From: Symsagittifera roscoffensis
Lineage: Eukaryota; Xenacoelomorpha; Acoela; Convolutidae
Direction of reading: 5' to 3'
NCBI RefSeq assembly: GCF_963678635.1
Contig: NC_087066.1
Coordinates: 46,597,129-46,661,128 of the forward strand
DNA length: 64,000 bases
Both the position numbers and the translations under genes were made by a program. Positions 40,901-49,685 of this stretch are shown piece after piece. How positions within the stretch are numbered: the stretch's first letter is position 1; every line of letters begins with the position of its first letter. The notes below the pieces were generated by a model that saw only the letters and a program-made list of their open reading frames with translations, did no database searches and was not told the DNA's origin.

Positions 40901-43900
40901 AAACCATCCCCTTGCCTGTAATTTTATCAATCTAAACCTACGTTCTTTAACACTGCAGCAAATCTAATTGAATTTAGTTACCCCATAACTGCTCAACTTG
41001 ATGTAAAAATCCTTTTTTAAAAAAAGCTGAAATTTTTAAAAGTTTTAGCTACGAATATGCAAGATTTCATTATGATATGTTATGAAAAGGCTTTAATATG
41101 ATATATAATTTCAAATTTTATCTCAGAGTGTTGTTGAAAAATATGAAGACCAGATTTATTTAAGGGTGACAAAAAAGACTATGGCATCAAGATTTTAGAC
41201 TACAAAAATTAGCTCCTTTTAGGACCACCTGTTTTTTTAAACATGACGCAAAAATTTCTATGGACACAACGTTTTATTTTGTTTCTGCATGTTTGAGATA
41301 TTTTATTGCGGATACCGGACAATGGCTAGCGAAACTTGCTCTACTCTACATAAGAGATTTGCTTAGGTCAAGGTCCAATCGACCCATTTTCAGATTCTTA
41401 AGCAATGGCTAGAACTAAATGAACGATTTGCTTGACTTTGAATATTGAAAAACAGCTTGACAGAGAAAGCCAAAATGTTGGTAATATTTGTTTGCGTAAA
41501 CAAATATAGTTAAAATTAGTTACCCCAAAACTGCCCGTACCTAGTAAATGTTCTAATTCAGATCTAAATAATTTTTTTCAGAACTAAGTTTCAGATATGG
41601 AATGGGTTGTGAAACGTTAAAATAACGCTTGGACACTTTAGGTATGGGTTATCTCAAATCAATTTTCAGATCTGAAATTTTGTTTCTCATGGTTATTTCA
41701 GATCTGAAAATATCGATTTCAGATTTAATTTCAGATCTGAAATTTTTTTTCATGGTTATTTCAAATCTGAAAAAATTGATTTCAAATTTAATTTCACATC
41801 TGAAATTTTTGTTCCTGGTCATTTCAGACGTGAAAAATTGATAATTTTGACACAATTTTTGCTACTTTTGATACTTTTGTACTTGATAGCTTCTGCTAGC
41901 TACTAGCAGCTACTCAGCAAAGTCTCCAATGGGAAACTGCCAAAATATGTTTCCCCAAGCATGAGATTAACATTGGAAACGTATAAGTAGCGCATAAAAG
42001 TCAAAAAATTGACAGGTCCTCTAACAGTTTTTGAAAACTTTTATCACAGTTGAAAAGAAATATAGTTAAAAAAAACGGTTTGTGAACTTATTCGAAAACT
42101 TTTTCTTAATTATTTTTTCTAAATTACTCGGAAATTTTAACCGCTAGTTAAACTTAACAAAATTGTGTATTGCAGAAACATCCAAAAAACAAATACTCAA
42201 TTGTTTGCTCGAAATGCATAGAATATAATTTAAAAAAGGGTTTCTCATTTCTAATTTCAGATCTGAAATTTAGTTTTTCAAGCTTATTTCAGACCTAAAA
42301 TTTTCTTTTTCAGATCCAAATTTCAGATCTGAAATTTTCAAGTTCTTATCTGATATCAAATAAAGAGTTTCAGATCTTGCGCAGAAAATCTCCTGTGTCA
42401 ATCAAAGGCTGAAAAGTCTCAGCCCAAAAACAATAAAAGTTTTCCTAGGCTTTAATAAAAATTGTCTTAAACTTTCTTGAAAAGCTAAGAAAACTGCTTA
42501 ATGAAATAAAGTATGACGCAATCTTAAATTATTATTTGTTAAAATTTCTATAACTTTAACAATAAATAATTTCAAGATTGCATCCTACTTTATTTCATTA
42601 ATCGCTTTGTTGGAAAATCCAGAGTGCTTTAGCGCACTGATTTCATATTGTTTGTTAATGCTCTTGATTTGATAATGAATACAACAATTATTTTTAAACG
42701 GTTTGTTTTAATTATTAACATTAAGCGATTTTTTACAGGACATCAACGTTCCAGACGGGACCCAGTGGAAAAACGACGAGTTGGGCTACTTGATCATAAC
42801 AGGGGCGGGCAAGGGCACCAATGCGGGCTTCAATGTAGTGTGGAACTACTTCTCAATTCCAGAGAAGTTTGACAAGTTCGGCTACAGATTCAAAGACTTC
42901 ACCTTCTTCTTCAAGAACATTCTCTTTGCGGTCTACTCTGGTCAGGTGACTCAATTTTTGACCATATGTTTTTGTTCCGACCACTAAAGGGGCGGGAAGG
43001 AACTATGGCCTCAACCTGTGTTTTTTTGCACAATTTTGACCACCTCAATATGAAAGCTCAAGAGGGTATCATATCAAAACTCTATCGGGCTTGATTTGGA
43101 TGTATATACAAAAAACTGTCCAATACAGAACAGGCCAAAAAATCATGAAATGACCAAAAAACAGTCCGGTACCGATTTAAGGTCACAACTTGACGGATAT
43201 AGCCGGCTCTAATTTTCCTAAAATTTCGTATCTTCTGTAGGAAAGCTCGCAACACGTTGGCTCAACTTCAGTTGTCACTATTTTGTTGATTATGTTGTTA
43301 GAAAAGACTCTCGACCTACCGGTTATTAAAACAATTATTAATTGCGACTGTTTTTTTTTCAAACTGTATTGTATTTGACTCTTTTTACCTTATTTACCCC
43401 ACTCCCATGGCGTAGAGAAAACACCAAAAAACAGAAAAATGTTGATAAAAAATTGTTTTCTAACAACATAGAAAAATCATCTTTCTTATTTTTAAATGGC
43501 TTAATTAAATCACCACAGTGGTCGGAACATATTGTCCTTCTTGCAAGGCAAGCAGCCATCCCTGTTTAAATAAGTCACAAGGTACCTCAAGGAATTTGGT
43601 GTCTCAATTTAGGCTCCTTAAAGAAAACTTGTATGGTTTATACTCGATTCGTAAGCAATTTTTTTTCAAAAACGCATGTCTTAATGCTTAGAAAAGTTGG
43701 TTTGGTTGTTTTCCATTTGCAGACTACATTAGAAGAAACTTGAATTGAATGACCAAATTTAATTTTACGAGAATTTTTTCATAATTATTAGTTTTCTTTC
43801 TGGCCTTTATATTGTTATTTCAGCGCGAAGTTAAATTTAGTTAAGTTAAATGCTTCTACTTTGAAAAAACTCCAAAAAAGCCCGTCGAGAGATGTTATCA

Positions 43901-45745
43901 TGAGTGGTAATCTATTTTTGGGACAAATTATTATCAAGAGAAAGGACCGAAGCATGCAAAAATTGCAGGTGGGCACCGCAGGAAACCTAGTCATACCCCC
44001 TTTTTGTTATTATTTATAGGATGGGATTTTATTTATCGCGTTTTTCTCAAATTGGGTTGACTTCAGACGAAAAATGAAGATGAAACCTAATTAGAATAAA
44101 AGCATATATATTTCTATATAACTTTTTGACAAATTTCGGGCCGAAATTTTTACAACAAAAGCGGATCATTTTTCGTCTTTTTCGTCAGGCAAAAATTACG
44201 CCAAACCTACCGGATCAATTGCTAACAAAACTGTATCATTATGAGCCTATTATATAGCCCAAAAAGAAAAAAGTTATAATCTTCCAAGTTTGGTATAAAT
44301 AAATTATTATTTTTGCCTAATAGCCAAAAAATAATACTTTTTTCTTCATAAAATACCAATTTCTGATTTGAAAACAAATTTCAAAACTTCTGTTCAAATT
44401 TTAAGAGATTAATTTTTTGGGCTACATCAGAGGCTTATTGTTCCGACCATTTAAAAAGCGGGGAGAAATTTTGTATTCGGGTGTCTTTTATTTTTTTTTG
44501 TTTCCCACGCAAAATCAGCTTGCACATATAATCATCGGAGAGATTTGAGTGATATATCATTTTTAAGCCCTTTCATTAAAGACTAAACAATTTTAATGAC
44601 AAGACGAAAGTTTTCAAAAAGTTTTCCCTGTGTTGAAAAAATTGGTTAAAAAAATTTGATTTTTCGTCTAATTTCGAGTGAGCGAGCAGGCTTACAATAG
44701 TTTATTTTAAAAGCTTAAAAGCTTACAATTGCTTAATTAAAGCGGTAAAAACGGTTTTACTAAAGCGGTTTATTAAAGCGGTTTTACTCTGCGAATTTTT
44801 TTTTCTTTTTTAGTTTTTAACGCCTTTCTGGAAACAAAAACATCAAAGAGTCGAAAAAAAACTGCAAAAAAAACTTCGAAAACTTTTAGAACATTTTGAA
44901 AATTTTCGTCTTTCTACTTATTTTTCTTCAAATTTTTTTTCAAATTTGCTAATTTCACTAGGATTGTCGAATATGCCCAACCCAAGCTCTAGTTTCATGA
45001 TCAGATTCTTTTAGCATACCACGCAGAGAAAACGGCTATAATTTGGATATTTTATTTCTTCTTAGACTATGGTTGGAACATTCTGTGCTACTTGCACAGT
45101 AACTAGCAATACATGTTTAAAGTAATTTTGTTAGCAGTCAATGCCGTAGTTCTGGCGTAATTTTTGATTGACTGAAAAGTCCAAAAATGGTTCGTTTTTG
45201 GTCATAAATTATGGGCCCGAGTTTTGCAAAATAAATTGCATCATATTATTTCTGTCAAAATTGATATCAAGTTTTTTCTTCATCAGTTTTTGTCTTAAAT
45301 CAAAACAATTTGAGAAAACCGTGTATGAAATTTTAAATTTTATTCGTTTGTTCTCAGAATAATTTAAGTCAGCACTGTATATCTTTTTCAACAGAACTCT
45401 ACATCAGACCCTTTCTGCACTATAAACGTAAACTGGTACTTTTTTTTTAGCAATTAAACCAAATTTTGTTTGACAAAAGAGCACAAGTTTTTTTTTCTGA
45501 AACAAAAGGTAACGACTATAGCTAAGAAAATTAAAACGATAAAAATTCAATGAAAATTCTGTTTTTATCAGGATTCGGAGTATGCACTGCAGAGCATGAA
45601 AAAATTCAACGAGACTCACTTTGACAAATTAGGAGCTGGACAGGCCGAGTTCTATCGGCTAATTGAACGAGTGGAAAATAACGTGCAATGGAGCAAATAC
45701 GCCAGACCACAAGTCATCCACTGGCTAAACCAATTTTTTGACTGA
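16998..45745 (+). CDS. M1 zinc aminopeptidase, type II membrane ectoenzyme (APN/TRHDE class)
   Basis: Fifteen exons join in phase to 1037 codons plus stop: 16998-17360, 17629-17774, 22127-22497, 23000-23217, 23954-24126, 24536-24607, 28026-28192, 28933-29096, 30304-30491, 30803-30947, 31346-31726, 33368-33470, 35326-35567, 42739-42945, 45572-45745. The product removes N-terminal residues from peptides outside the cell. A short cytoplasmic tail (1-43) precedes one membrane helix (about 44-67), then the M1 fold begins at '[19 protein letters not shown]'. Visible motifs are [23 protein letters not shown] at 385-389 (substrate-binding exopeptidase motif, usually GAMEN); HEIAH at 418-422 with zinc ligands H418, H422 and E441 and catalytic E419; and Y506 in FDLISYRKG. 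An ERAP1-like C-terminal domain with FYRVNYD follows. Length suits APN, glutamyl aminopeptidase or TRHDE (about 950-1030 aa). Substrate preference cannot be read, so I give no symbol. All introns are GT-AG except that after exon 4. Confidence 0.95.
17915..18310 (-). mobile_element. hAT-like MITE, reverse copy with (CTC)n tract
   Basis: On the minus strand the order of blocks matches the full copies: 'ttgaccacattgattttctg', 'ctcccaaatcactg', 'accaatatttcagaccc' and 'aaaaacgcc'. At its far end lies a CTC repeat from about 17947 to 18016, where other copies have a C/G-rich run next to the terminus ('gcggatttagatttaggg'). The long leucine ORF predicted across the CTC tract is a repeat artefact. 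Confidence 0.7.
18600..19120 (+). pseudogene. Penelope-like retroelement relic (RT tail plus GIY-YIG endonuclease)
   Basis: In several frames the strand reads '[20 protein letters not shown]', then '[13 protein letters not shown]' and '[10 protein letters not shown]', then '[18 protein letters not shown]' followed by 'GVSEHM'. The last block is the typical Penelope GIY-YIG signature (C..C.a.YIGeT.r.l..R..EH), here with Ala for the second Gly of YIG. Stops and frame changes show it is dead. Only the 3' part of the single Penelope ORF is present. Confidence 0.8.
19860..20200 (-). mobile_element. hAT-like MITE, reverse decayed copy
   Basis: Minus-strand blocks match the family: 'aaaaattttgtcgaattttt', 'gccctctcccagagcac', 'tgaccctactttgaccaat', 'gagccgcaggcgaaac' and a decayed end near 19865-19900 with 'ccctcaaggatttgccctc'. 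It is in the same orientation and intron as the copy at 17915-18310. Confidence 0.6.
22929..22986 (-). repeat. tRNA-like sequence beside exon 4
   Basis: Read on the minus strand it ends 'gggggttctagtcccgcgtc', a B-box-like T-arm, preceded by 'gttgccgatcggcagg', a stem where the anticodon arm would lie. It ends only 14 nt before the exon 4 acceptor. No full cloverleaf forms, so a tRNA pseudogene or SINE head is likelier than a working gene. Confidence 0.4.
23218..23953 (+). other. Aminopeptidase intron 4, apparent GG-AG intron
   Basis: Exon 4 must end ...FFEKFYQ and exon 5 must begin IPYALPKMD to fit the M1 fold. That puts the junction at CAG|GGGCGTAC, with no GT in the needed phase, while the acceptor has a strong pyrimidine tract ending 'gattctatcag'. 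The nonamer TTCTATCAG occurs at both ends. Shifting the junction within it never yields GT-AG. A GC-AG alternative (23220 to 23919) is in frame but adds 12 residues. A decayed hAT-like copy lies within at about 23630-23860. Confidence 0.7.
23630..23860. mobile_element. hAT-like MITE fragment, rearranged
   Basis: Shared blocks include 'gccacttgcggctcagaaat', 'ttttggggagctcagaag' and 'tttggtcaacctaaaa', in the order expected of a reverse copy, preceded by the terminal-type piece 'tttgaaaatccccgcgtcga' in an unexpected position. The mixture suggests internal rearrangement or nested insertion. Confidence 0.5.
27078..27492 (+). mobile_element. hAT-like MITE, complete copy with target duplication
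   Basis: A 415-bp element starting CAGGAGCGGATCTTGG and ending CCTAAATCCGCCCCTG. The ends are inverted repeats of the CAGRGGCGGATYTAGG type used by hAT elements. It is flanked by the imperfect 8-bp pair gatagtcg / ggtagttg (6 of 8), the size hAT transposases make. There is no transposase ORF, so it was mobilised in trans. Confidence 0.75.
27627..27890 (+). mobile_element. hAT-like MITE, truncated forward copy
   Basis: It lacks both termini but keeps internal blocks: 'tttttaggtcgactgcattg', 'attttgaccaaaagatctgc', 'gcgcgcgccccttaaaatta', 'ttagggtcaatcagccaaa' and 'aatggatg'. It ends just upstream of exon 7. Confidence 0.65.
29162..30128. mobile_element. TIR element filled with 18-bp palindromes
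   Basis: The 967-bp unit starts TA-CCCGCATCCA and ends TGGATGCGGG-TA. Aligned end to end the outer 35 bp match at 30 positions, and the flanking TA pair would be the target duplication. Inside each end lies an array of close copies of ATTATAATCGATTATAAT, a perfect 18-bp palindrome (about 29185-29455 and 29890-30115), separated by a unique spacer of about 435 bp. There is no ORF. TA target and TIRs fit a non-autonomous Tc1/mariner-like element; the transposase family is not determined. It lies in aminopeptidase intron 8. Confidence 0.75.
32205..32935. repeat. Long inverted repeat (foldback) in intron 11
   Basis: The left arm (about 32205-32540) and right arm (about 32590-32935) are reverse complements over more than 300 bp with moderate divergence. 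Matching pairs include 'gcgcatgttttcgcga' with 'tcgcgaaaacatgcg', 'cgcgcggatttgaaacaact' with 'agttgtttcaaatccgcgc', and 'tcatctggttcaaaa' with 'tttgaaccagatga'. A loop of roughly 50 bp separates the arms. Being inside the transcribed aminopeptidase gene, it should fold into a long RNA hairpin. A foldback transposon or inverted duplication would produce this. Confidence 0.8.
34307..34675 (+). mobile_element. hAT-like MITE, forward copy
   Basis: It starts CAGAGGCGGGTCTAGGG with 'tttctcgagggggga', then 'aggccgaccaaatttag', 'gcgcgcgttccccctcaaa' and 'aaaatgttgggtcggtcgac', and fades near 'gggtctgcagggggtcgaaa'. The right terminus is lost. A second terminus-like CAGGGGCGGATTAA lies just upstream at about 34273, suggesting nesting. 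Confidence 0.65.
34790..35150 (-). mobile_element. hAT-like MITE, reverse copy
   Basis: Read on the minus strand it starts near 'aggccgatctagagttttcc' (about 35150) and continues through 'ccgagcgctccgaaatcacc', 'tttctgcgctacatgc' and 'gttaatatatataggcgcc'. It contains a tandem duplication of 'ctgaccgaccgaaccca', present twice near 34866-34910. Together with the forward copy at 34307 it makes an inverted pair in intron 12. Confidence 0.65.
35705..36000 (+). mobile_element. hAT-like MITE fragments (two starts in tandem)
   Basis: A terminus CAGGGGCGGATATAGG with 'attttctcgcgg' runs on to 'ttgattttccgagctctcc' and breaks. A second partial copy of the same internal segment follows ('aggtccgctaaattgattaa', 'cgagctctccgaac', 'aaagaccctattcat'). 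It lies just after exon 13. Confidence 0.6.
36223..36288 (+). repeat. 22-bp tandem repeat, three units
   Basis: Three head-to-tail copies of a 22-mer close to GCAACTTTTTGCAGGCATTTAA, diverged at two to five positions. The overlapping short ORF has no family resemblance and seems to reflect the repeat. Confidence 0.8.
36774..37243. mobile_element. TGTTCCGACT-type MITE, subfamily C, copy 1
   Basis: It begins TGTTCCGACTTTCG and ends CAGTCGGAACA, an inverted 10-bp terminus. Internal blocks shared with the next copy include 'tttatgcttggtgtg' (the other has 'ttgtgctcggggtgg'). No ORF of substance is present. Confidence 0.7.
37371..37805. mobile_element. TGTTCCGACT-type MITE, subfamily C, copy 2
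   Basis: It begins TGTTCCGACTTTCG and ends CAGTCGGAACA, 435 bp. It includes 'gggacaattaacgcgcgata' and 'cgtaaagcgg', also seen in decayed copies near 61100 and 61860. It sits about 130 bp after copy 1 in intron 13. Confidence 0.7.
38388..38720 (+). repeat. Tandem duplication, ~160-bp unit
   Basis: Two adjacent copies of a unit starting 'tttttgaatttccaa', containing 'tcgcaaatggtgc', 'aagctctgttttgc', 'ctgtgttgtttttt' and ending 'gggatactaattctaaatgg'. They differ by a few substitutions and small indels. Confidence 0.85.
38690..41625 (+). repeat. Direct duplication complex, blocks two to three times
   Basis: Block 1 (38690-38938) recurs at about 40689-40943. Block 2 recurs with a 942-bp period ('gataccggacaatggcta' at 40369 and 41311), and an older diverged copy of it sits near 39700-40050. 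Copies 2 and 3 differ little, so the last duplication is young. The complex fills much of aminopeptidase intron 13. Confidence 0.85.
38941..39012 (+). repeat. tRNA-like sequence with poly-T after it
   Basis: It contains the B-box-like 'ggtggctcgaatccc' followed by 'atatgctttttt', resembling a Pol III terminator. An A-box-like 'ctcagtctgagaatg' lies upstream. The arms do not all pair, so I read it as a tRNA-derived SINE or pseudogene. It interrupts the end of block 1 of the surrounding duplication and is absent from that block's second copy. Confidence 0.4.
41660..42375. repeat. Palindrome arrays AATTTCAGATCTGAAATT flanking a spacer
   Basis: Near-copies of the 18-bp palindrome AATTTCAGATCTGAAATT, some spaced by 'ttcatggttatttcag', form one array at about 41660-41835. 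A smaller array lies at about 42255-42375, with about 420 bp of unrelated sequence between. The 68-70 aa ORFs read on both strands here are products of the repeat, not genes. Confidence 0.8.
42498..42601. repeat. Compact hairpin
   Basis: The left arm 'ttaatgaaataaagtatgac' onward and the right arm ending 'ctactttatttcattaa' pair over about 46 bp with few mismatches, around a loop of about 10 bp. It lies about 140 bp before exon 14. Pre-miRNA-like folding is possible, but no mature product can be inferred. Confidence 0.75.
42976..43526. mobile_element. TGTTCCGAC-type MITE, subfamily B, copy 2
   Basis: It begins TGTTCCGACCACTAAAGGGG and ends AGTGGTCGGAACA, inverted ends of about 12 bp. The following sequence 'ttgcaaggcaagcagccatc' echoes 'agcggccgtccttgc' after copy 1, so the right boundary may extend about 40 bp further. 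Confidence 0.65.
44427..45110. mobile_element. TGTTCCGAC-type MITE, subfamily B, copy 3
   Basis: It begins TGTTCCGACCATTTAAAAAG and ends 'atggttggaacattctgtgc' plus 'tacttgcacagtaac'. Internal order agrees with the copy at 1732-2255. Short direct repeats of 'aaagcggtttta' near 44740-44780 are specific to this copy. Confidence 0.65.
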
Positions 45746-45965
45746 TCACTTTCAAACATTTGAAAAATTAACAAAATTCCAACTATTTTGGATAGATATT
45801 TTGATGTTCAGTAGAATAATGCAATACTGCACGCGCCTAGACTTTATTGATTTGACCTGTTTAGTTTGAGAATGCTAGAAATAGTGAAAATGAGTTACTC
45901 GTTTAATGTTTTTACTATGAATATACGTTAATGCAATGGTAATATAACTTTAGTTTTTCACAGAT

Positions 45966-45971
45966 AATAAA
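45966..45971 (+). terminator. AATAAA polyadenylation signal
   Basis: A canonical hexamer 221 nt after the aminopeptidase stop codon, within 'cagataataaaaaaac'. It is the first exact AATAAA downstream and the likely 3' end of the gene. Confidence 0.65.
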
Positions 45972-46199
45972 AAAACGACGATAAGAAAAACTGGTTACGA
46001 TCGAACTGTAGTTATCGTGGTACTTTGGGTTTTTCCAGTGATTTTCATGATGAAAAGTTTTAGGTTCTCAGTGCTATCTGTGGAATTCATAAGACCTTGT
46101 TTACATACATGTCTTGATAATTGTTTGTTCGCAGCACAATCTGGATTTCTACTGCCATGCATTATATTGGACGATCCGAAACCATGAAAGAGTTGAAAT

Positions 46200-46602
46200 C
46201 AGGTGCGGATCTAGAATTTTTTCGAGGGGGGGGTTTCAAAAAATGTTGAAAATTCGGTCAACTTTTTTTAGGTTGACCAAATTGATTTACTGAGCTTTCC
46301 CAGACCACTCTAAAGACCCTATTTTGACTAGAAAATTTGCGCCGCCGGCAAATTAAAAAAAACTGGTAAAAAAGCCGTGTTTAGGTTTTTCGGAAAGTTT
46401 TGTTCGAAATATTGCGTTTTTTTGGTGCGCGCTCCCCCTCAAAATTACCATATATGGGCGTCTTTAGAAAAGTTTTAGGGTCGATTGGCCGAAAATGGAT
46501 GTAATAAAATCACGTAATAATGGGGGACCCTTTGGTTGGTGAAAGGGTCAAATACCTGATGGAAAGGGGCGTCCACACTCCCCTCCCCTAAATCTGCCCC
46601 GG
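46200..46602 (+). mobile_element. hAT-like MITE, complete copy with target duplication
   Basis: A 403-bp element starting CAGGTGCGGATCTAG and ending CTAAATCTGCCCCGG; the ends match as inverted repeats at 11 of 15 positions. The flanks gttgaaat / gttgatat agree at 7 of 8 positions, an 8-bp target duplication as expected for hAT. It has 'gcgcgctccccctcaaaatt' and 'ttagggtcgattggccg', shared with the copies in the introns. It lies about 450 bp downstream of the aminopeptidase. Confidence 0.8.
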
Positions 46603-46610
46603 GTTGATAT

Positions 46611-49600
46611 TAAGACACAAACAAACAAAACAGAACACATTTCGGGTTAGGGTGAACAAAAGAGTTTTAATGAAAAGTTTGATACGAGAAATTGAGTATA
46701 GTGGCTCTATTACGTGGTTTTAATTTGCCACGATATCTGTCTGAACATTGATTGTAAAAAAGATTAATGACATACAGGTTCTTCATAATGTTCAGTGCAG
46801 AGATTTCTTGTTTACATGCATTGATGTTAATTGTGGCATGTAAAAAAGTTTTTAAGCATATTTACAATAAAAATATTACTATTTAAAAAATATCGGCAGA
46901 CGTATATAAAAATCCTTATCTACTTCAAAAAGTTAAAATGAAACCAGATTTTAGATATATACAACATCGTCAGAAAAAAAACTATATCAGCTTTTTTGGA
47001 AACTGGAGCATTACATTTGTATCAATTTAATACCCAAATAAAAATCCAAGGTAACCTTACTAAACCAAAAATTAGTTGAGAAAAACCAAAAAGTGTAATG
47101 TAAACAGGGCAGTGGTCAACAAAAGCAGAGTAGACAAAAATCACTGGCATTAGTTATGCTCCAACAGAAAATTATCACACAAGCTTAAAAAAATTATATT
47201 AGACAACTCAATGATTAATTGTCAAAATGTTCTCTAATATTTTGCTTGAAACAAACCAATCAAACCAATTTAAAAATAAGTAAAAAAACTTGAGCTTTTC
47301 CAAATAAAAACAGAAGCTGCCATAGCTTGTATTTTTCATTTGCAAAAACTGATTAAAATTAAATCTTAATTTTTATTCAAAAATTAATTTGAGATTTGCA
47401 ACCTTTGAAATCACTCCACAAAATCATATTTGGAAACAGATTCGATATGCAAAAACCCATATTAGAGATAAATACATAAAGATTAAATAAACAGCAACGT
47501 CCTTCGATTGAATGAACCTATTTACTATGAGTTTTTCTTCCGATCACTGAAAGTGGAGAGGAAATTTCTCCTCGGGTGTGTTTTAGTTTTTTACACTTTT
47601 TTGTTAAAAAACTAAAAGTTAATTGTTCAAACATTGTTCAGAATGACTCAACCAAAATATCATAAAAACGTCCTTTCAGACTTCAATAAATCAATATTTA
47701 AAATGTGAAATGGTTTTAAGAAAATAATAATCATTGTTAAAAACCGCTATAACTTTTTGGTGTACACATTATATAATTCAGCTTCCTAACGTGGCGTTTT
47801 TGGCCATCTTCTTTGGTAACAGATGTATATATATATACGATTTTTTTCATTTCCTGAAAAAAAATTTGGTTAAATATGACTAAATTACTAATATTATAGG
47901 CTTCTCCTTATTTCCTCTCATTACAACTCAAAAAACGATATCTTTAATTTTTTTTTTGATGTGGTCGGAGTTTTCTATAATCTCCCTTCTCTTTTTCATG
48001 ATTTTTTATACACACACTTTTTTTCTCCTACTTTAGATTTGGCGCGGTGTTTTTTTGCAGTTGTTTGGTAGGACTAGCTGAATTTTTTTTCAATTAAAAA
48101 TAGTTGAAAAAGTTACGTCCATGCTCAAGTGTCAAATGCAAAGTTTTTAGTCTCGTTTTTGCTTTTGTTTTTGAAATTTTAGAACTTCCGTAATTTATGC
48201 AAGTTACTTTCCAATGATATTCAGGAAAAATTTGAAAAACTTAACAACATTTTTTTTATAATCACAGCGCGTTATTTTTGTCTTAATTTTTACTTTCAGC
48301 AAAACCTCTCATCTGAATATTTCGTCAATTAACAAGTACGGAATTGAGATGTGATTTAGTTCAAACCAAAAAAACAATATCAAGGAGCCTTTTTGAATTC
48401 AAAACAGACTGAGCTTAGATTTTTTGAAAGGAGTGATAAAATTTTCAATTGCTTTACTGTGACTCCGATTTCTAGTAGACACCATTTAAAAAAATCACCA
48501 AAAAAAATTTATAGAGGCAATTTTTTAAGAACATGACAATCTATCTCTTGTCTGAGTTTACGAAAACAGAATATTCTGTACTGGCTGGTTTTTAATACAT
48601 TTTTCGACGTCTTAAGTATCTTTTTTCTATTCTAATAAATAGTTAAAATTATTTGACCTGCAGCCTTTTTTGAGAAGTTACGCGAGTTTCTATAAAACTA
48701 ATTCAGCCAATTTAAGATTAATAAAGGGCTTTTTTATTAGTTTTCTATCACTGCGTAACGTAAGCAGCAAAAATAACTGGCTTGGGGCTGTATATATTAC
48801 GCAAAAGCTAAGTTAGGCAAAAAAATTGTTCGAGCAATAATCACTTTGCACTTATCAATGTGTGTGAGTGGAAGATTTTACACTTAGCTGAAGGACGAGA
48901 AGGATGATGTTTTTCAAAACTGAATTAGCTCGCTGAATTTACAAATCACGTGGCCGATAGAAGCCATTTGATGCTTGGGATAGTTTGATTGTTCGACTGG
49001 TTTCAATTTAATTAATTGTTTTTATTTGATTGTTAGTTTGGGGTCAGCGTAATCATTTATGTGTGTACAATTAGTTTTAACCCATTTTTTCTTCGCAAAT
49101 TGACATCAAAATGTCTCTGATTGCTATAAATCCGTTATACTTAATTCGAATGATAACTAGAATCAATTCAGTTATTGATTTTTTTCAGATAGTTGGTTTT
49201 CTGGGTTAAAACTTGACACGTGAACTTCTTTGTTAGGTTAACACAGAATAAACTATACACGTTGAATAAATGAAGAATTCTATAATTTTTAAATCATCGC
49301 AAGGTCGAGTCAGCCTTGTTCAAAAGCTACGTGTATTTTTCAAAACTCCGTCAATATTGTAACAAATTTAAAATATATTCAATTAAAAGATTTTGATTGC
49401 CAAACAGATGCAGAAAAGTCCTTTTTGAAAGAGATGAGTGATGATTGATGATGCAACAATTTGCATGTGATTTTTTAAAATACCTATGCTGGCTAAGCTT
49501 TTTTACTTGATCAGGAAAAGTTAAATCTGGATTGAAACTGATTTCAAGCTAAATTTTTCAAAAATGTTTTTTTTTTCGCCGTTCAAATTCTTTCAATTTT

Positions 49601-49685
49601 CTATGTCGGTGTCTTAAAAACCATTCGCAAATGTCTGTGTTTGGTTTTAGAAGCAATAAGACCATTTTTGATCATAGGTAAAAAC
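46611..49685. other. Intergenic, repeats only
   Basis: No supported exon on either strand. A decayed TGTTCCGAC subfamily B copy lies at about 47529-47975, from 'cttccgatcactgaaagtgg' to 'gatgtggtcgga'. The 3' UTR of the minus-strand tetraspanin-like gene should lie at the right end, but I could not place its poly(A) signal. Confidence 0.5.

Noticed and set aside
41629-41855. ORFs of 68-70 codons on both strands with 'ISDL' repeats
   Set aside because: The palindromic 18-bp repeat keeps both strands open; nothing indicates a protein.
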